A DNA stretch of 64,000 nt from Kaistia defluvii (GTDB lineage Bacteria > Pseudomonadota > Alphaproteobacteria > Rhizobiales > Kaistiaceae), in assembly GCF_040548815.1 (NCBI RefSeq), contig NZ_JBEPSM010000001.1, positions 2,046,001 through 2,110,000 of the forward strand, given 5' to 3'. Positions within the stretch are counted from its first letter, which is position 1; each line of letters starts with the position of its first letter. Positions 1 through 12,103 of the stretch are shown one piece after another. A program made the translations under genes and the position numbers. Below the pieces are notes generated by a model. The model did no database searches. It was not told where the DNA came from and saw only the letters and a program-made list of their open reading frames with translations.

Positions 1-1
1 G

Positions 2-3136
<3,135 letters not shown>

Positions 3137-3145
3137 GTTCGTTTC

Positions 3146-3170
3146 GCTTGCGGGCCCTGGGTCCGCAAGC
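3146..3170 (+). terminator. Hairpin after carB, weak terminator
   Basis: The arms GCTTGCGGGCC and GGTCCGCAAGC pair over 11 bp, with one G-U pair and a 3-nt loop, starting 9 nt after the carB stop. No T-run follows, so it may attenuate or stabilise the 3' end rather than terminate fully. The remaining ~200 nt before greA show no gene. Confidence 0.45.
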
Positions 3171-3376
3171 ATCCCCCTTGCGCTTGCCGCAATCGTGGAC
3201 GACACTCGAAGGCAGAGTTTGCCTCGTAGGTACCCGAAGGAACGCGCGCCCTGATCGGCGCCGGCTTCGGATTTTGAAGTCAGGCAGCTGGTTCCCACGG
3301 GCACCGGCGCCTGAATTATTGTGCTTCCACCCTTTTCAGGGCGGCGGCCAAGAAGGAAGAAAAGGCCAGAAAGACC

Positions 3377-3850
3377 ATGGAAAAGGTTCCAATGACCGTT
3401 GGCGGTCATGCGGCTCTCGAAGTGGAGCTGAAGCGTCTGACCTCGGAAGAGCGCCCGCGCATCATTGCGGCGATCTCGGAAGCACGCGCGCATGGCGACC
3501 TCTCCGAGAACGCCGAATATCACTCCGCCAAGGAAGCGCAGAGCCACAATGAGGGCCGCATCGCGGAGCTCGAGGACAAGCTTTCGCGCGCCGACATCAT
3601 CGACGTGAGCAAGCTTTCGGGCGAGACGATCAAGTTCGGCGCGACGGTGAAGCTGGTCGACGAGGACACCGAGGAAGAGAAAACCTACCAGATCGTCGGC
3701 GATCTGGAGGCCGACGTCCGTTCGGGCCGCATCTCGATCTCCTCGCCGATCGCCCGCGCACTGATCGGCAAGACGGCGGGCGACACGGTCGCCGTCACCG
3801 CCCCCGGCGGCGAACGCTCCTACGAAGTCCTGGAAGTGGCATTCCGCTAG
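3377..3850 (+). CDS. greA: Transcription elongation factor GreA
   Basis: Binds the RNA polymerase secondary channel and stimulates cleavage of backtracked transcripts. At 157 aa it has the normal family length. The N-terminal coiled coil contains the signature [16 protein letters not shown], with the acidic tip residues D and E in GDLSENAEY. The C-terminal FKBP-like domain includes [18 protein letters not shown] and [18 protein letters not shown]. The ATG start places the protein N-terminus ([10 protein letters not shown]) as in other alphaproteobacterial GreA proteins, and purine-rich AAGGAAGAAAAGG precedes it. A strong hairpin follows the gene. Confidence 0.97.
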   Translation: MEKVPMTVGGHAALEVELKRLTSEERPRIIAAISEARAHGDLSENAEYHSAKEAQSHNEGRIAELEDKLSRADIIDVSKLSGETIKFGATVKLVDEDTEEEKTYQIVGDLEADVRSGRISISSPIARALIGKTAGDTVAVTAPGGERSYEVLEVAFR

Positions 3851-3862
3851 AGGCTGCCTGGA

Positions 3863-3905
3863 TCAGCCCACCCGACGCCTCGCGCGAGCGCGTCGGGTGG
3901 GCTGA
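3863..3905 (+). terminator. Strong hairpin between greA and the convergent GT8 gene
   Basis: Perfect 16-bp arms (TCAGCCCACCCGACGC and its complement) are separated by an 11-nt loop rich in CGCG, 13 nt after the greA stop. No T-run follows on either strand. It lies between convergent genes, so it may serve both. Confidence 0.6.
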
Positions 3906-3938
3906 TACACCTATCGCGATCGGATGCAGCCCGGATCG

Positions 3939-5036
3939 CTATATCGTCGAGCGCACGCGGATGCGCTTCCGGTAGTACCTAACGTCCTCGAAGCGGGTAT
4001 GCTCGAACGGGTCGTCCAAGAGGTCGATGCGACTTATGCCCTGCACCACATCCGCATACCGCCCTTGATCCAGCCTTGTCTGGATCGCCTGCTTGAAAAT
4101 GCGCCGCATCCGGGACCATTCCTCGAACATGTCGCGCGTTCGTTCGGGGCGCGCGTAGTTGTAGACAGCGTGACGGAACCGGTCGCAGACTGCGTGCCAG
4201 TGATAGGATCCGGCGCGGAAGGATGAGCGATCCTTCAGCCCGATGCGCTCGAATGCCTGATCGTAGAATTCGACATGCCGCCTCCCGAACGGGAACAGCT
4301 TTGCATCCCATGGCCGCCGTGGCCCAACATAGTGGACGATGGCAGGATCGATCAACGCTTCCAGCTCGAGCCGGAGCAGGAACGTCTGGAAGTTCCAGCG
4401 GGGCGATAGAAGGCTCCAGGCGCCCTTCAAGCTGAAATTGAGATAGTCCTGGTCGCCCGACATGCCGATGCCCGGCCCAGCATGGTTGCGCTTGAAGGCG
4501 GCGTAGCTTGCCAGCATCTCGCGATGATTAAGCGCGTTCCACCGTTCGACGTCGATGAGCAGCAGCCCGGAGTTGAAAGTCCGGCCGTCCTTGACCCCAA
4601 GCCGCTTCTTGTACTCGCCAACGTCAAACCGATGAAGGTCGGTGCCTTCGTCCATCATGCCCTCGCCGGCCGCCAGCGGCAGCCCCTGCATATCCAGCCC
4701 GAAAAGCGGCGAGACCGGGCCGAGCACGCCGACATCCGCGTCGAGATAGAGGGCACGGTCATATTCCCCGGCGAACATCATCGGCGCGAACAGGCGGGTG
4801 AAGGACATCCGCGCCCAGGCCGCGTCGGTGTTCTCCAGACCGGCCGGGACATGCCTGACCAAGTCGTTGGGGAGGATCCGAACCCCTTCCGGTATCCGAT
4901 AGCTCGATGCGGCCTTTCCGTCGAGAATGATGACGACGTCGAAATTGCGTTCCGGCTCCCGCACCAAGGCACTGCTCACGGCGAGCGCGATGGGAAGGAA
5001 GCGGTCGTTGACGACAAAATAGACGACGTTCCGCAT
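3939..5036 (-). CDS. Glycosyltransferase family 8 protein
   Basis: Predicted retaining GT-A transferase using a nucleotide sugar, probably for a surface glycan; donor and acceptor are unknown. The 365-aa protein starts MRNVVYFVVNDRFLPIALAVSSAL, the typical GT8 opening with a beta strand and a helix that reads out many chairs. It has the metal-binding LDAD motif at residues 98-101 (ALYLDADVGV) and the GT8 GDQDYLNF motif further on. The start chosen is the internal ATG that begins the Rossmann-like strand; an in-frame ATG 30 nt upstream would add ten residues without homology features. It lies 55 nt downstream of the P450 gene on the same strand, so the two are probably one operon. Confidence 0.85.
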   Translation of the reverse strand: MRNVVYFVVNDRFLPIALAVSSALVREPERNFDVVIILDGKAASSYRIPEGVRILPNDLVRHVPAGLENTDAAWARMSFTRLFAPMMFAGEYDRALYLDADVGVLGPVSPLFGLDMQGLPLAAGEGMMDEGTDLHRFDVGEYKKRLGVKDGRTFNSGLLLIDVERWNALNHREMLASYAAFKRNHAGPGIGMSGDQDYLNFSLKGAWSLLSPRWNFQTFLLRLELEALIDPAIVHYVGPRRPWDAKLFPFGRRHVEFYDQAFERIGLKDRSSFRAGSYHWHAVCDRFRHAVYNYARPERTRDMFEEWSRMRRIFKQAIQTRLDQGRYADVVQGISRIDLLDDPFEHTRFEDVRYYRKRIRVRSTI

Positions 5037-5091
5037 GGCGATCCCTTGGAAACGGGCTCCTGGCATGACCAGTTCGGCTCGAAAGCCGGGC

Positions 5092-6405
5092 CTATGCGTC
5101 CTGGAGAAGCTTCAACCTGGCGCTGAAGGCACTGCTCGGCTCGAAATGGAAAACACCCCGCGCGGGCGGGCCATCGGAAACGACATCCCATTCGAGGGTC
5201 GATGCAAGTTCCTCGATGAAGACGGCACTCGTTTCGATCGTCCAGTCGCCCCCCAGGCAACGGTGCTTGTCCATGCCGAAGGGCGCATACGTGTCCATGG
5301 AGTGCTTTTCACCCAGGAAGCGCTCGGGATCGAATGTGGACGGCGCCGCGAACTTGATGGGGTCGCGATGCCCCTCCCAGACACAGATGCGCACGCGTGT
5401 ATCCCTGGGGAGGAAAAAGCCATCGAAAACTATGTCGCGTGTCGTCGCCCGGTGAATGAACTCGCTCTGCTCCATGCGCAGGGATTCCTGCGCGACGGAT
5501 CGAGCGAAGGCCCGGCGCTCTGGCCCAGGTGCGGCTGCCCTCACTCTCGCGAGGATGGAAGGGTCCCGCGACAGCATGTTCATGATCCAGAACCAAAGGC
5601 CGTGAAGGTCGTAGCGCGACGCTTCCGTCATCTGGATCAGATTGCCGAGGACGGTTTCATCAGGATCTCCCTTGGACAAGGCGACACCGAGCAGACTGTC
5701 CGGGGTAGCCCCCTTTTCGATGACCTGACCGACCAAGGCACGCAGACGCCTGTAGGCTGCCCTGTGCTTGTCCTTGGCGACGAGAAAGATGCCGTTGGGG
5801 GCATAGTCGTCATAGGCTTTTGCCAAGGGCTCATATAGCGGATCATCCCGCTTGACGCCGAGGATCAGCCGAAGCTGCATTTCCGTGGTCGCCTTCTTGA
5901 ACGCTCGCGTGATTGTTGCGGCGGAGAGCGGACCTTCCATCTGCGCGAGTTGGACCAGCACCTTCCGCACGACACGCCGCAGGAAAGCATCGTGATCCGC
6001 AAGATCGAGGCCCTTGAATACGTCGATGAAGATGCGACGGTATTTGCGATGCGTTTCGCCTTCCAGCGCTCGCAGAAATCCGAACGGGAACAAGTCGCTG
6101 AGATCCGTCGTGGCAGCTTTGGTCTTGCCCTCGTTCTCGGTCAGAAACTTTCGTCCGATCTCGTGACCGACGATGCAGGTGGTGAACTTGCCGCCCCACC
6201 AGACCTTGAAGATTGGCCCAAGCCGACGCGACTCCTCAAGGAGCAGGAACTGGTTAGCGAGGGCAGTGCTCGACAAGATGTGCAGACGCCCGGGAGGAAG
6301 CGGCTTGCCCTTCAGCGCAGCACGAAATCCATGCTGAAGGGTCACACGCCGGAGATGCAGCGATTTCCCGAAGCGCTTTAATCTGATCAAGCTATTGTCG
6401 AGCAC
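5092..6405 (-). CDS. Cytochrome P450 with non-canonical I-helix
   Basis: Predicted haem-thiolate monooxygenase of unknown substrate, 437 aa from a GTG start with GGGAG seven nt upstream. That start fixes the usual soluble bacterial P450 length; a further in-frame upstream start would add 42 unlikely residues. Clear P450 motifs are ESLR (residues 307-310, the ExxR helix K pair), PERF (360-363) and the haem loop FGMDKHRCLGG with Cys383. The I-helix region (about 257-268, IQMTEASRYDLH) lacks the usual AGxD/ETT oxygen-activation motif. It shares an apparent operon with a GT8 gene and sits among other glycosyltransferases. Oxidation of a lipid or glycan carrier is one inference; redox partners are not encoded nearby. 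Confidence 0.88.
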   Translation of the reverse strand: MLDNSLIRLKRFGKSLHLRRVTLQHGFRAALKGKPLPPGRLHILSSTALANQFLLLEESRRLGPIFKVWWGGKFTTCIVGHEIGRKFLTENEGKTKAATTDLSDLFPFGFLRALEGETHRKYRRIFIDVFKGLDLADHDAFLRRVVRKVLVQLAQMEGPLSAATITRAFKKATTEMQLRLILGVKRDDPLYEPLAKAYDDYAPNGIFLVAKDKHRAAYRRLRALVGQVIEKGATPDSLLGVALSKGDPDETVLGNLIQMTEASRYDLHGLWFWIMNMLSRDPSILARVRAAAPGPERRAFARSVAQESLRMEQSEFIHRATTRDIVFDGFFLPRDTRVRICVWEGHRDPIKFAAPSTFDPERFLGEKHSMDTYAPFGMDKHRCLGGDWTIETSAVFIEELASTLEWDVVSDGPPARGVFHFEPSSAFSARLKLLQDA

Positions 6406-6637
6406 ATCCAAACTCCCACGGCATAAAAATAATTTCCCTTCCTGGCTGCGCCTGCATGCCCAAATCCCGACAAGAGCGCCTTGATGCGAGGCCACTCGTT
6501 CCACAAAGAATAAGGAAGGACACAGACCCACATCAGGGCATTTCCTAATGTGATGGTTCCCGCATAGATTCCGCTAGCCACCTTCCAGCACGATCATCCG
6601 GCCTTCGAACCGCGCCCATGCAGCAAAGCGAGCCCAA

Positions 6638-7366
6638 ATGAAATCCGTCGTCATCAGCCTTGCCAGAATGACGGAGAGACGATCGCTGATCGCGAGGCAA
6701 TTTGAAGCAATGGGTCTTGGCTTTGATTTCCTCGACGCCGTCGACGCCAGTCAAAACGAGCACATCCGGCTGTCGCGCTATGACGAAGGTGCTGCCATGG
6801 CGCGATACGGCGCGCCGCTCACCGCAGCTGAAATTGGATGCTTCGCCAGCCACTATTCCGCCTGGCAACTCTGCATTGAACGCGACGAGTCGCTTGCCAT
6901 CTTCGAGGATGACGTCCTGCTCGGCTCGCGCTTCCCACAGGTTCTCGCCCTCGCCGCCTCGCGCATCGATCAGCATCGACTCATACGGCTCTTCGGCAAG
7001 CACAACCGCAGGACACGGCATCTCGAAACGCTCAGCGCCGGCTACACACTTGTTCGCTTCCAGCAGGGCCCCATAGGAACGCAGAGCTATTGCGTGTCCC
7101 CTGACGGGGCGCGTGCCCTCCTGTCGAAGGCGACCCTCTGGAACGAACCCGTCGACCACTATCTCGACCGGTTCTGGCTGCACCGCGTCGCGAGCAAGGC
7201 GATCGTCCCGTACGAGCTCGAGGAAATGAGCCGCGACATCCTTGTCGGTGCGATTGGAGCACGATCGCACCGCCGAACCGGCATGGCGAAATTCCGGCGC
7301 GAACTCAGCCGCCAAACCGATGTGATGGCGCGCCTGATCTACAACATTCGCCACTGGCCGCACTGA
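6638..7366 (+). CDS. Glycosyltransferase family 25 (LPS/LOS type)
   Basis: Predicted beta-glycosyltransferase of the LgtB/Lex1 family, acting on lipopolysaccharide or other surface glycans. In the 242-aa protein the family pattern is clear: an N-terminal VVISLARMTERRSLIARQF, then AAEIGCFASHYSAWQLCI at about 63-80, and the acidic IFEDDVLLG motif near 88-96, where the aspartates bind metal and nucleotide sugar. A conserved LPGAQSYCVSP-like segment appears as GTQSYCVSPDGARALL. It is divergent from the P450 gene across a ~230-nt region and convergent with the GT17 gene. No signal peptide or membrane segment is seen, so it is cytoplasmic. Confidence 0.88.
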   Translation: MKSVVISLARMTERRSLIARQFEAMGLGFDFLDAVDASQNEHIRLSRYDEGAAMARYGAPLTAAEIGCFASHYSAWQLCIERDESLAIFEDDVLLGSRFPQVLALAASRIDQHRLIRLFGKHNRRTRHLETLSAGYTLVRFQQGPIGTQSYCVSPDGARALLSKATLWNEPVDHYLDRFWLHRVASKAIVPYELEEMSRDILVGAIGARSHRRTGMAKFRRELSRQTDVMARLIYNIRHWPH

Positions 7367-7413
7367 CCCTCGTTTTTCAAACATCATCGGAACGGACAGA
7401 CCGCGAACGCTGT

Positions 7414-8298
7414 TCAAGTGAGCTCCATGACCCGCGCTTCACCTACCGGTGCGGCGATCAGGTGCGCGAGGCGGTCCTGGTTTTCGCGGACATAGGTTGG
7501 AAACGTGTGATCCACGATGCGATGGTGCAATCGGCGGCTGCCCATCTCGCTTATCGAGATTCCCGCAGAAAGCAGGCGCTGCAGCCGGTCCGAGATCAGG
7601 TAGTCCTCCGGCACAGTGTCATGCGCCGCATAGGACTTCAGCTTGCGCCGGATCGCCTCGATGCCACCGAGATAAGAAAAGTGCCATCCGGCGTTCCGAA
7701 CGACCCGCCGTCGCACTGGGCGCCCCATTTGGAACGATGCCTTGATCGCCCGCATGACGTCTCTCCGCCATACGGGAGACGGCCCATACACCTTTCGCAG
7801 TCGCTCCATCGTCTTCAGATCCTCACGCCGGATCGCGCGGGGGCCGCTCCGCAGCCAGAACTCATCGATCTCCAGATTGAGAAAGTAGTTGAACATCCGC
7901 AGTTCGAAACAGATCACCTCACCAGACCGGGGCGGCTGCTGGAGAAGGGCGATCATGGCGTCGGCGGAGACGATTTCATCGAGATCAGATAGAAGGACGA
8001 CATCGTCAGACGCCGAATCGCGCAGTCCGCCTTCCAGAGCATCGCATTGTCGCCGACGGCGATCCCAACCATCCCCATTCAACCCAGCCGTGTCGACGAC
8101 GATGTAGTCGATCTTGCTCTCGAAAGCCCGGAATCGAGCCCGTTCGCGCTCAAAATACAAAGGTTTCTTCTGGCCTGAAAAAGTGGTCGTCGCCTCGGCA
8201 ATAACAAAACGGTGCACGAAGGGCGCCATTTCATTCAGACGGATTTCCAGTAAATCAAGCTCGTTGAACAATAGAAAGCAGTCGAAAATTCGCGGCAT
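7414..8298 (-). CDS. Glycosyltransferase family 17 protein
   Basis: Related to beta-1,4-mannosyl-glycoprotein N-acetylglucosaminyltransferase (GT17); bacterial members occur in surface polysaccharide loci. The 294-aa protein opens with RIFDCFLLFNELDLLEIRLNEM, followed by FVIAEATTTFSGQKKPLYFE, both diagnostic of GT17. A D-x-D motif is present at residues 105-107 (LLSDLDEIVS). Later FELRMFNYFLNLE and GWHFSYLGG also match the family pattern. No membrane segment is seen. The acceptor is unknown. The upstream ~430 nt is AT-richer than the genome average, suggesting either an active promoter region or foreign origin. Confidence 0.88.
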   Translation of the reverse strand: MPRIFDCFLLFNELDLLEIRLNEMAPFVHRFVIAEATTTFSGQKKPLYFERERARFRAFESKIDYIVVDTAGLNGDGWDRRRRQCDALEGGLRDSASDDVVLLSDLDEIVSADAMIALLQQPPRSGEVICFELRMFNYFLNLEIDEFWLRSGPRAIRREDLKTMERLRKVYGPSPVWRRDVMRAIKASFQMGRPVRRRVVRNAGWHFSYLGGIEAIRRKLKSYAAHDTVPEDYLISDRLQRLLSAGISISEMGSRRLHHRIVDHTFPTYVRENQDRLAHLIAAPVGEARVMELT

Positions 8299-8726
8299 TG
8301 CGCACCCCTAGGACCAATCCTTTCCCAAAAAGGCGCCATTATTCCGCCTGCCTGACGACAAGCGGATATGCACATCCCTTTTCTGCCCCGCTCTCCGGCC
8401 TCAACGTAACCGCTGCGCACCGAACCAGAGATGTCAGACATTATAATTTTAACTCAGAACGACGCTAGGGAAGGCGCAGGGTAATTCCCGAAAGTCACGC
8501 GTTCTTCGCCCTATTTACGAACTATAGTGACTTTTTAGTCTCAATAGAGAACTCTATGCGCGCGCAGGACAGATGCTTCAACCGCAAGATGCGATAGTCC
8601 AGAGCGCGCGGCACGGCCATGGACCGAGAAGACTGGCTTCGCGGGAAAAGCTCGACTACGCAATCGCCTGCACTCCCGGACTCGGGAATGCCGACGCACG
8701 ATTGAACAGCGACGGGAATACTCGAC
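8299..8726. other. AT-richer intergenic region between divergent GT17 and GT2 genes
   Basis: No convincing gene is seen. The stretch around 8435-8560 is clearly AT-richer than its surroundings and contains TATAGT at 8523-8528, a good -10 match without a clear -35 partner. It probably holds promoters for both flanking glycosyltransferase genes. Confidence 0.4.
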
Positions 8727-9551
8727 ATGCACTCTGGCAAGACAGCAACCAAGCTGTCCGCGACCATCATCACCAAGAACGAGGCGCGGGACCTGCCGGC
8801 TTGTCTTGCCTCGCTGGCGTTCTGCGACGAGATCGTCGTCGTCGACAGCGGGTCGACGGACGCCACGGTGGCGATCGCTGAAGCACATGGATGCCGGGTC
8901 CTCATCCGCACCGACTGGATCGGCTTCGGCGCCCAGAAGCAGCGGGCCCTCGATGCCGCGACGGGCGACTGGGTGCTGTCGATCGACGCCGACGAGACCA
9001 TTCCGCCGGCGCTCGCCGCGGAAATCCGCGCCGCCATCGAAACCGGCGCGAATGCCGGCTATCGTATCAACCGCCTCAATATCTTTCTTGGCAAGCCGCT
9101 TCGCCATGGCGGCTGGTATCCCGACTATCACGTACGCGTCGTCCGGCGCGATCTCGCGCGCTTCACCCCGGATATCGTGCACGAATCCCTGATCGTGGAA
9201 GGCAAGGTCGGCGACCTTCGCCACGACATGCCGCATCAGACTTACCGCGATATCGACGAACTGCTGGACAAGCAGCGCCGCTATGCGATTTCGGGCGGCG
9301 AGCAACGTCGGAGCCGTCACAAGGGCGGCGTCTTCCGAGCCGCCCGGCGCGCGACGCGAACCTTCCTGAAGCTCTACATCCTCAAGCGCGGCTTCCTGGA
9401 CGGCCGCGAGGGCTTCCTCGCCGCTGCTGCCAACACCCAGGAAATCTTCTGGCGCTATGTCTCGGCCGGGTGGACGGCGCCTGAAGCGGATAGCGCCGCC
9501 GAGCCGAAGAGCGTGTCCCCTACTCGATCGGAACCAGAGGCTCGTCCTTGA
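8727..9551 (+). CDS. Glycosyltransferase family 2, WaaE/KdtX-like
   Basis: Inverting GT-A transferase, most like the LPS inner-core beta-1,4-glucosyltransferase family (WaaE/KdtX). In the 274-aa protein the N-terminus carries SATIITKNEARDLPACLASL, VVVDSGSTD at 37-45 and the DADE metal-binding motif at 87-90. The distinctive middle section HGGWYPDYHVRVVRR and HESLIVEGKVGDL is typical of KdtX-type proteins. The C-terminal ~40 residues are low-complexity and overlap the convergent Lrp gene by 32 nt. Unlike its neighbours in the glycan block this gene looks like a standard core-LPS gene, so it may not belong to the same accessory cluster. Confidence 0.88.
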   Translation: MHSGKTATKLSATIITKNEARDLPACLASLAFCDEIVVVDSGSTDATVAIAEAHGCRVLIRTDWIGFGAQKQRALDAATGDWVLSIDADETIPPALAAEIRAAIETGANAGYRINRLNIFLGKPLRHGGWYPDYHVRVVRRDLARFTPDIVHESLIVEGKVGDLRHDMPHQTYRDIDELLDKQRRYAISGGEQRRSRHKGGVFRAARRATRTFLKLYILKRGFLDGREGFLAAAANTQEIFWRYVSAGWTAPEADSAAEPKSVSPTRSEPEARP

Positions 9552-9984
9552 TGCGGCGGATGGTGAGGGTGGTGCGGACGCTGGCGACATTGGCCGCGGC
9601 CGTCAGCTCCTCGACGAAAGCCTGGAACGACTTCAGCGTCGGCGCGACGCATTTCAGGATGAAATCCGCCTCGCCCGACAGCATGTAGCACTCGCGCACG
9701 ATCGACCAGTCCCGGACGCGGGCGCCGAAGGCGGTCAGATCCGCTTCCGCCTGACTCGAAAGGCCGATCATCGCGAAGGCCGTGACGTCGTAGCCCAGCG
9801 CCCCTTCATCGACCAGGGCGCGATAGCCCTCGATGATGCCCGCCTCCTCCAGCGCGCGCATGCGGCGCAGGCAGGGAGGCGCGGAGATGCCGGCGCGGCG
9901 GGCCAGCTCGACATTGGTGATGCGACCGTCAGCCTGAAGCTCCTTCAGGATCTTCCAGTCGATCGCGTCTAAACGGGCTTTCAC
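9520..9984 (-). CDS. Lrp/AsnC family transcriptional regulator
   Basis: Amino-acid-responsive DNA-binding protein of standard length (154 aa). Residues 1-60 form the winged helix-turn-helix (LDAIDWKILKELQADGRITNVELARRAGISAPPCLRRMRALEEAGII). The remainder is the RAM/AsnC effector domain, including VRECYMLSGEADFILKCVAPTLKSFQAFVEE. It is divergently placed from trxB with 217 nt between, so autoregulation or control of trxB is possible but unproved. The 3' end overlaps the convergent GT2 gene by 32 nt. Confidence 0.94.
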   Translation of the reverse strand: MKARLDAIDWKILKELQADGRITNVELARRAGISAPPCLRRMRALEEAGIIEGYRALVDEGALGYDVTAFAMIGLSSQAEADLTAFGARVRDWSIVRECYMLSGEADFILKCVAPTLKSFQAFVEELTAAANVASVRTTLTIRRIKDEPLVPIE

Positions 9985-10201
9985 ACGGGCCTCACGGCTA
10001 AAGAGCCTCTAACGGGAAAGAAAGCCGGGGATGCCGGTCGGCAATCGGATATTCGAGTCTGGCCCAATTGCCATGATTCGGAAACAATTGATCGCGAGAA
10101 CGCACAGGATCGCATAGCTTGCATGTTTGCATGCGTTCCACTCAACCCTCCAGAGCCGCGGCCTTCAAAAGGGCGCGCCTCGTCATTATGTCTGGCCCAT
10201 C

Positions 10202-11170
10202 ATGCAGCACGCAAAGCTCATCATCGTCGGATCCGGCCCTGCCGGCTACACCGCCGCCATCTATGCAGCCCGCGCCATGCTGGAACCGATGCTGATCGCC
10301 GGCGTCCAGCCCGGCGGCCAGCTCACCATCACCACCGATGTCGAGAACTATCCGGGCTTCGCCGACGTCATCCAGGGTCCCTGGCTGATGGAGCAGATGC
10401 GCGCCCAGGCCGAGCATGTCGGCACCAAGATGGTCTCCGACCATATTGTCGAGGCCGACCTGTCGCAGCGCCCCTTCATCCTCAAGGGTGATTCCGGCGA
10501 GATCTACGCCGCCGACACGCTGGTGATCGCCACCGGCGCGCAGGCGAAGTGGCTCGGCATCGACAGCGAGCAGAAATTCAAGGGCTTTGGCGTTTCCGCC
10601 TGCGCCACCTGCGACGGCTTCTTCTATCGCGACAAGGAGGTCGTGGTGGTCGGCGGCGGCAACACCGCCGTCGAGGAAGCGCTCTATCTGGCGCATATCG
10701 CCAAGAAGGTGACGCTGATCCATCGCCGCGACCATTTCCGCGCCGAGCGGATTCTGCAGAACCGCTTGTTCGGGCTCGATAATGTCGAGGTCATCTGGGA
10801 CACGGTCGTCGACGAGGTGCTCGGCAAGACCGGCTTCCCGCCTTCGGTGACCGGCGTCCGGCTGCGCAATGTCGTGACCGGCGAGGTCAGCGAGCGCGAG
10901 ACCCATGGCGTCTTCGTCGCCATCGGCCACGCGCCGGCCGTCGAGATCGTCCGCGGCCAGCTCGCCCTCAAGCCGTCGGGCTATATCTGGACGGCGCCCG
11001 ATTCGACCGCGACCAGCATTCCCGGCGTGTTTGCCGCCGGCGACGTGACGGACGAGACCTTCCGCCAGGCCGTGACCGCGGCGGGACAGGGCTGCATGGC
11101 GGCGCTCGAGGCCGAGCGCTGGCTGGCCATTAATCCGGTTGTGAACGAGACCGCAGCCGCCGCGGAATAA
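10202..11170 (+). CDS. trxB: Thioredoxin-disulfide reductase
   Basis: FAD flavoenzyme reducing thioredoxin with NADPH in the cytoplasm; 322 aa, normal length. The start is the ATG that opens the FAD-binding fold MQHAKLIIVGSGPAGYTAA; an upstream in-frame ATG would add 25 unrelated residues. GSGPAG at 10-15 binds FAD, the redox pair is CATC at 134-137, and GGGNTA near 151-156 begins the NADPH domain. The C-terminal GVFAAGDVTDETFRQAVTAAGQGCMAA is the FAD-closing motif. lsrB/vtlR follows 42 nt downstream in the same orientation, the order described for Sinorhizobium. Confidence 0.97.
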   Translation: MQHAKLIIVGSGPAGYTAAIYAARAMLEPMLIAGVQPGGQLTITTDVENYPGFADVIQGPWLMEQMRAQAEHVGTKMVSDHIVEADLSQRPFILKGDSGEIYAADTLVIATGAQAKWLGIDSEQKFKGFGVSACATCDGFFYRDKEVVVVGGGNTAVEEALYLAHIAKKVTLIHRRDHFRAERILQNRLFGLDNVEVIWDTVVDEVLGKTGFPPSVTGVRLRNVVTGEVSERETHGVFVAIGHAPAVEIVRGQLALKPSGYIWTAPDSTATSIPGVFAAGDVTDETFRQAVTAAGQGCMAALEAERWLAINPVVNETAAAAE

Positions 11171-11212
11171 ATGCAATAGTAGGGCTGGTGCTGCGGAGGG
11201 GGCTGTCCAACC

Positions 11213-12103
11213 ATGGACTGGGATAAACTGAGAATCTTTCATGCCGCCGCGCAGGCCGGCTCCTTCACCCATGCCGGCGAGGCGCTAGGGATGAGCCAGT
11301 CCGCCGTCAGCCGCCAGGTCGGTGCGCTGGAGCAGGATCTCGGTGTCCCCCTCTTCCACCGCCATGCGCGCGGGCTGATCCTGTCGGAACAGGGCGAACT
11401 GCTCTACCGCACGTCGCAGGACGTGATGCAGAAGCTCGAAGGCGTAAAGATCCGCCTGACCGACTCGCGCGAGAAGCCGACGGGTACGCTGCGCATCACC
11501 ACCACGGTGGCGCTCGGCTCGACCTGGCTAACGCAGCGCCTCAACGAATTCGTCGATCTGCATCCCGACCTGAACCTTCACCTGATCCTCGACGATCAGG
11601 AGTTGGATCTCACCATGCGCCAGGCCGATGTCGCCATCCGCCTGCGCCAGCCGGTGCAGCCCGACCTGATCCAGCGGCGCCTGTTCACGGCGCATTATCA
11701 CGTCTACGCCTCGGAAGATTACGTCGCCCGCTTCGGCAAGCCCGAGACGCTGGACGACCTCGAAGGCCACCGCATCGTCACCTTCGGCGTGCCGGTGCCG
11801 CCCAATATCCGCGACGTGAACTGGCTGGAGATCGCCGGCCGCTCCTCCGACAACCCGCGCGAGCCGGTGGTCCGGATCAACAACATCTATGCGATCAAGG
11901 CGGCCGTCGAGCGCGGCACGGGAATAGCCATCCTGCCTGACTACATGATCGAGGAAGGCTCCTCGCTGGTGAAGCTGATGCCCGAGGCGCAGGTGCCGAG
12001 CTTCCCGACCTATTTCTGCTATCCGTCCGAGCTGAAGAATTCGGCACGCGTCACGGCTTTCCGCGATTTCATGCTGGCCAGCGCGCAGAACTGGCAGTTC
12101 TGA
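11213..12103 (+). CDS. lsrB: LysR-family regulator, LsrB/VtlR type
   Basis: Full-length LysR regulator of 296 aa. Residues 1-60 form the winged HTH (MDWDKLRIFHAAAQAGSFTHAGEALGMSQSAVSRQVGALEQDLGVPLFHR). The effector domain has TGTLRITTTVALGSTWLTQRL and DVAIRLRQPVQPDLIQRR. Both the sequence and its position right after trxB fit LsrB (Sinorhizobium) and VtlR (Brucella, Agrobacterium), regulators that control redox, envelope functions and AbcR-family sRNAs. A LysR-type palindrome and an sRNA-like unit lie 220-400 nt downstream. The choice of symbol lsrB over vtlR is arbitrary. Confidence 0.88.
   Translation: MDWDKLRIFHAAAQAGSFTHAGEALGMSQSAVSRQVGALEQDLGVPLFHRHARGLILSEQGELLYRTSQDVMQKLEGVKIRLTDSREKPTGTLRITTTVALGSTWLTQRLNEFVDLHPDLNLHLILDDQELDLTMRQADVAIRLRQPVQPDLIQRRLFTAHYHVYASEDYVARFGKPETLDDLEGHRIVTFGVPVPPNIRDVNWLEIAGRSSDNPREPVVRINNIYAIKAAVERGTGIAILPDYMIEEGSSLVKLMPEAQVPSFPTYFCYPSELKNSARVTAFRDFMLASAQNWQF

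Noticed and set aside
3137..3376. Regulatory RNA between carB and greA
   Set aside because: Only a simple hairpin is visible. No riboswitch-like conserved structure can be recognised by eye.
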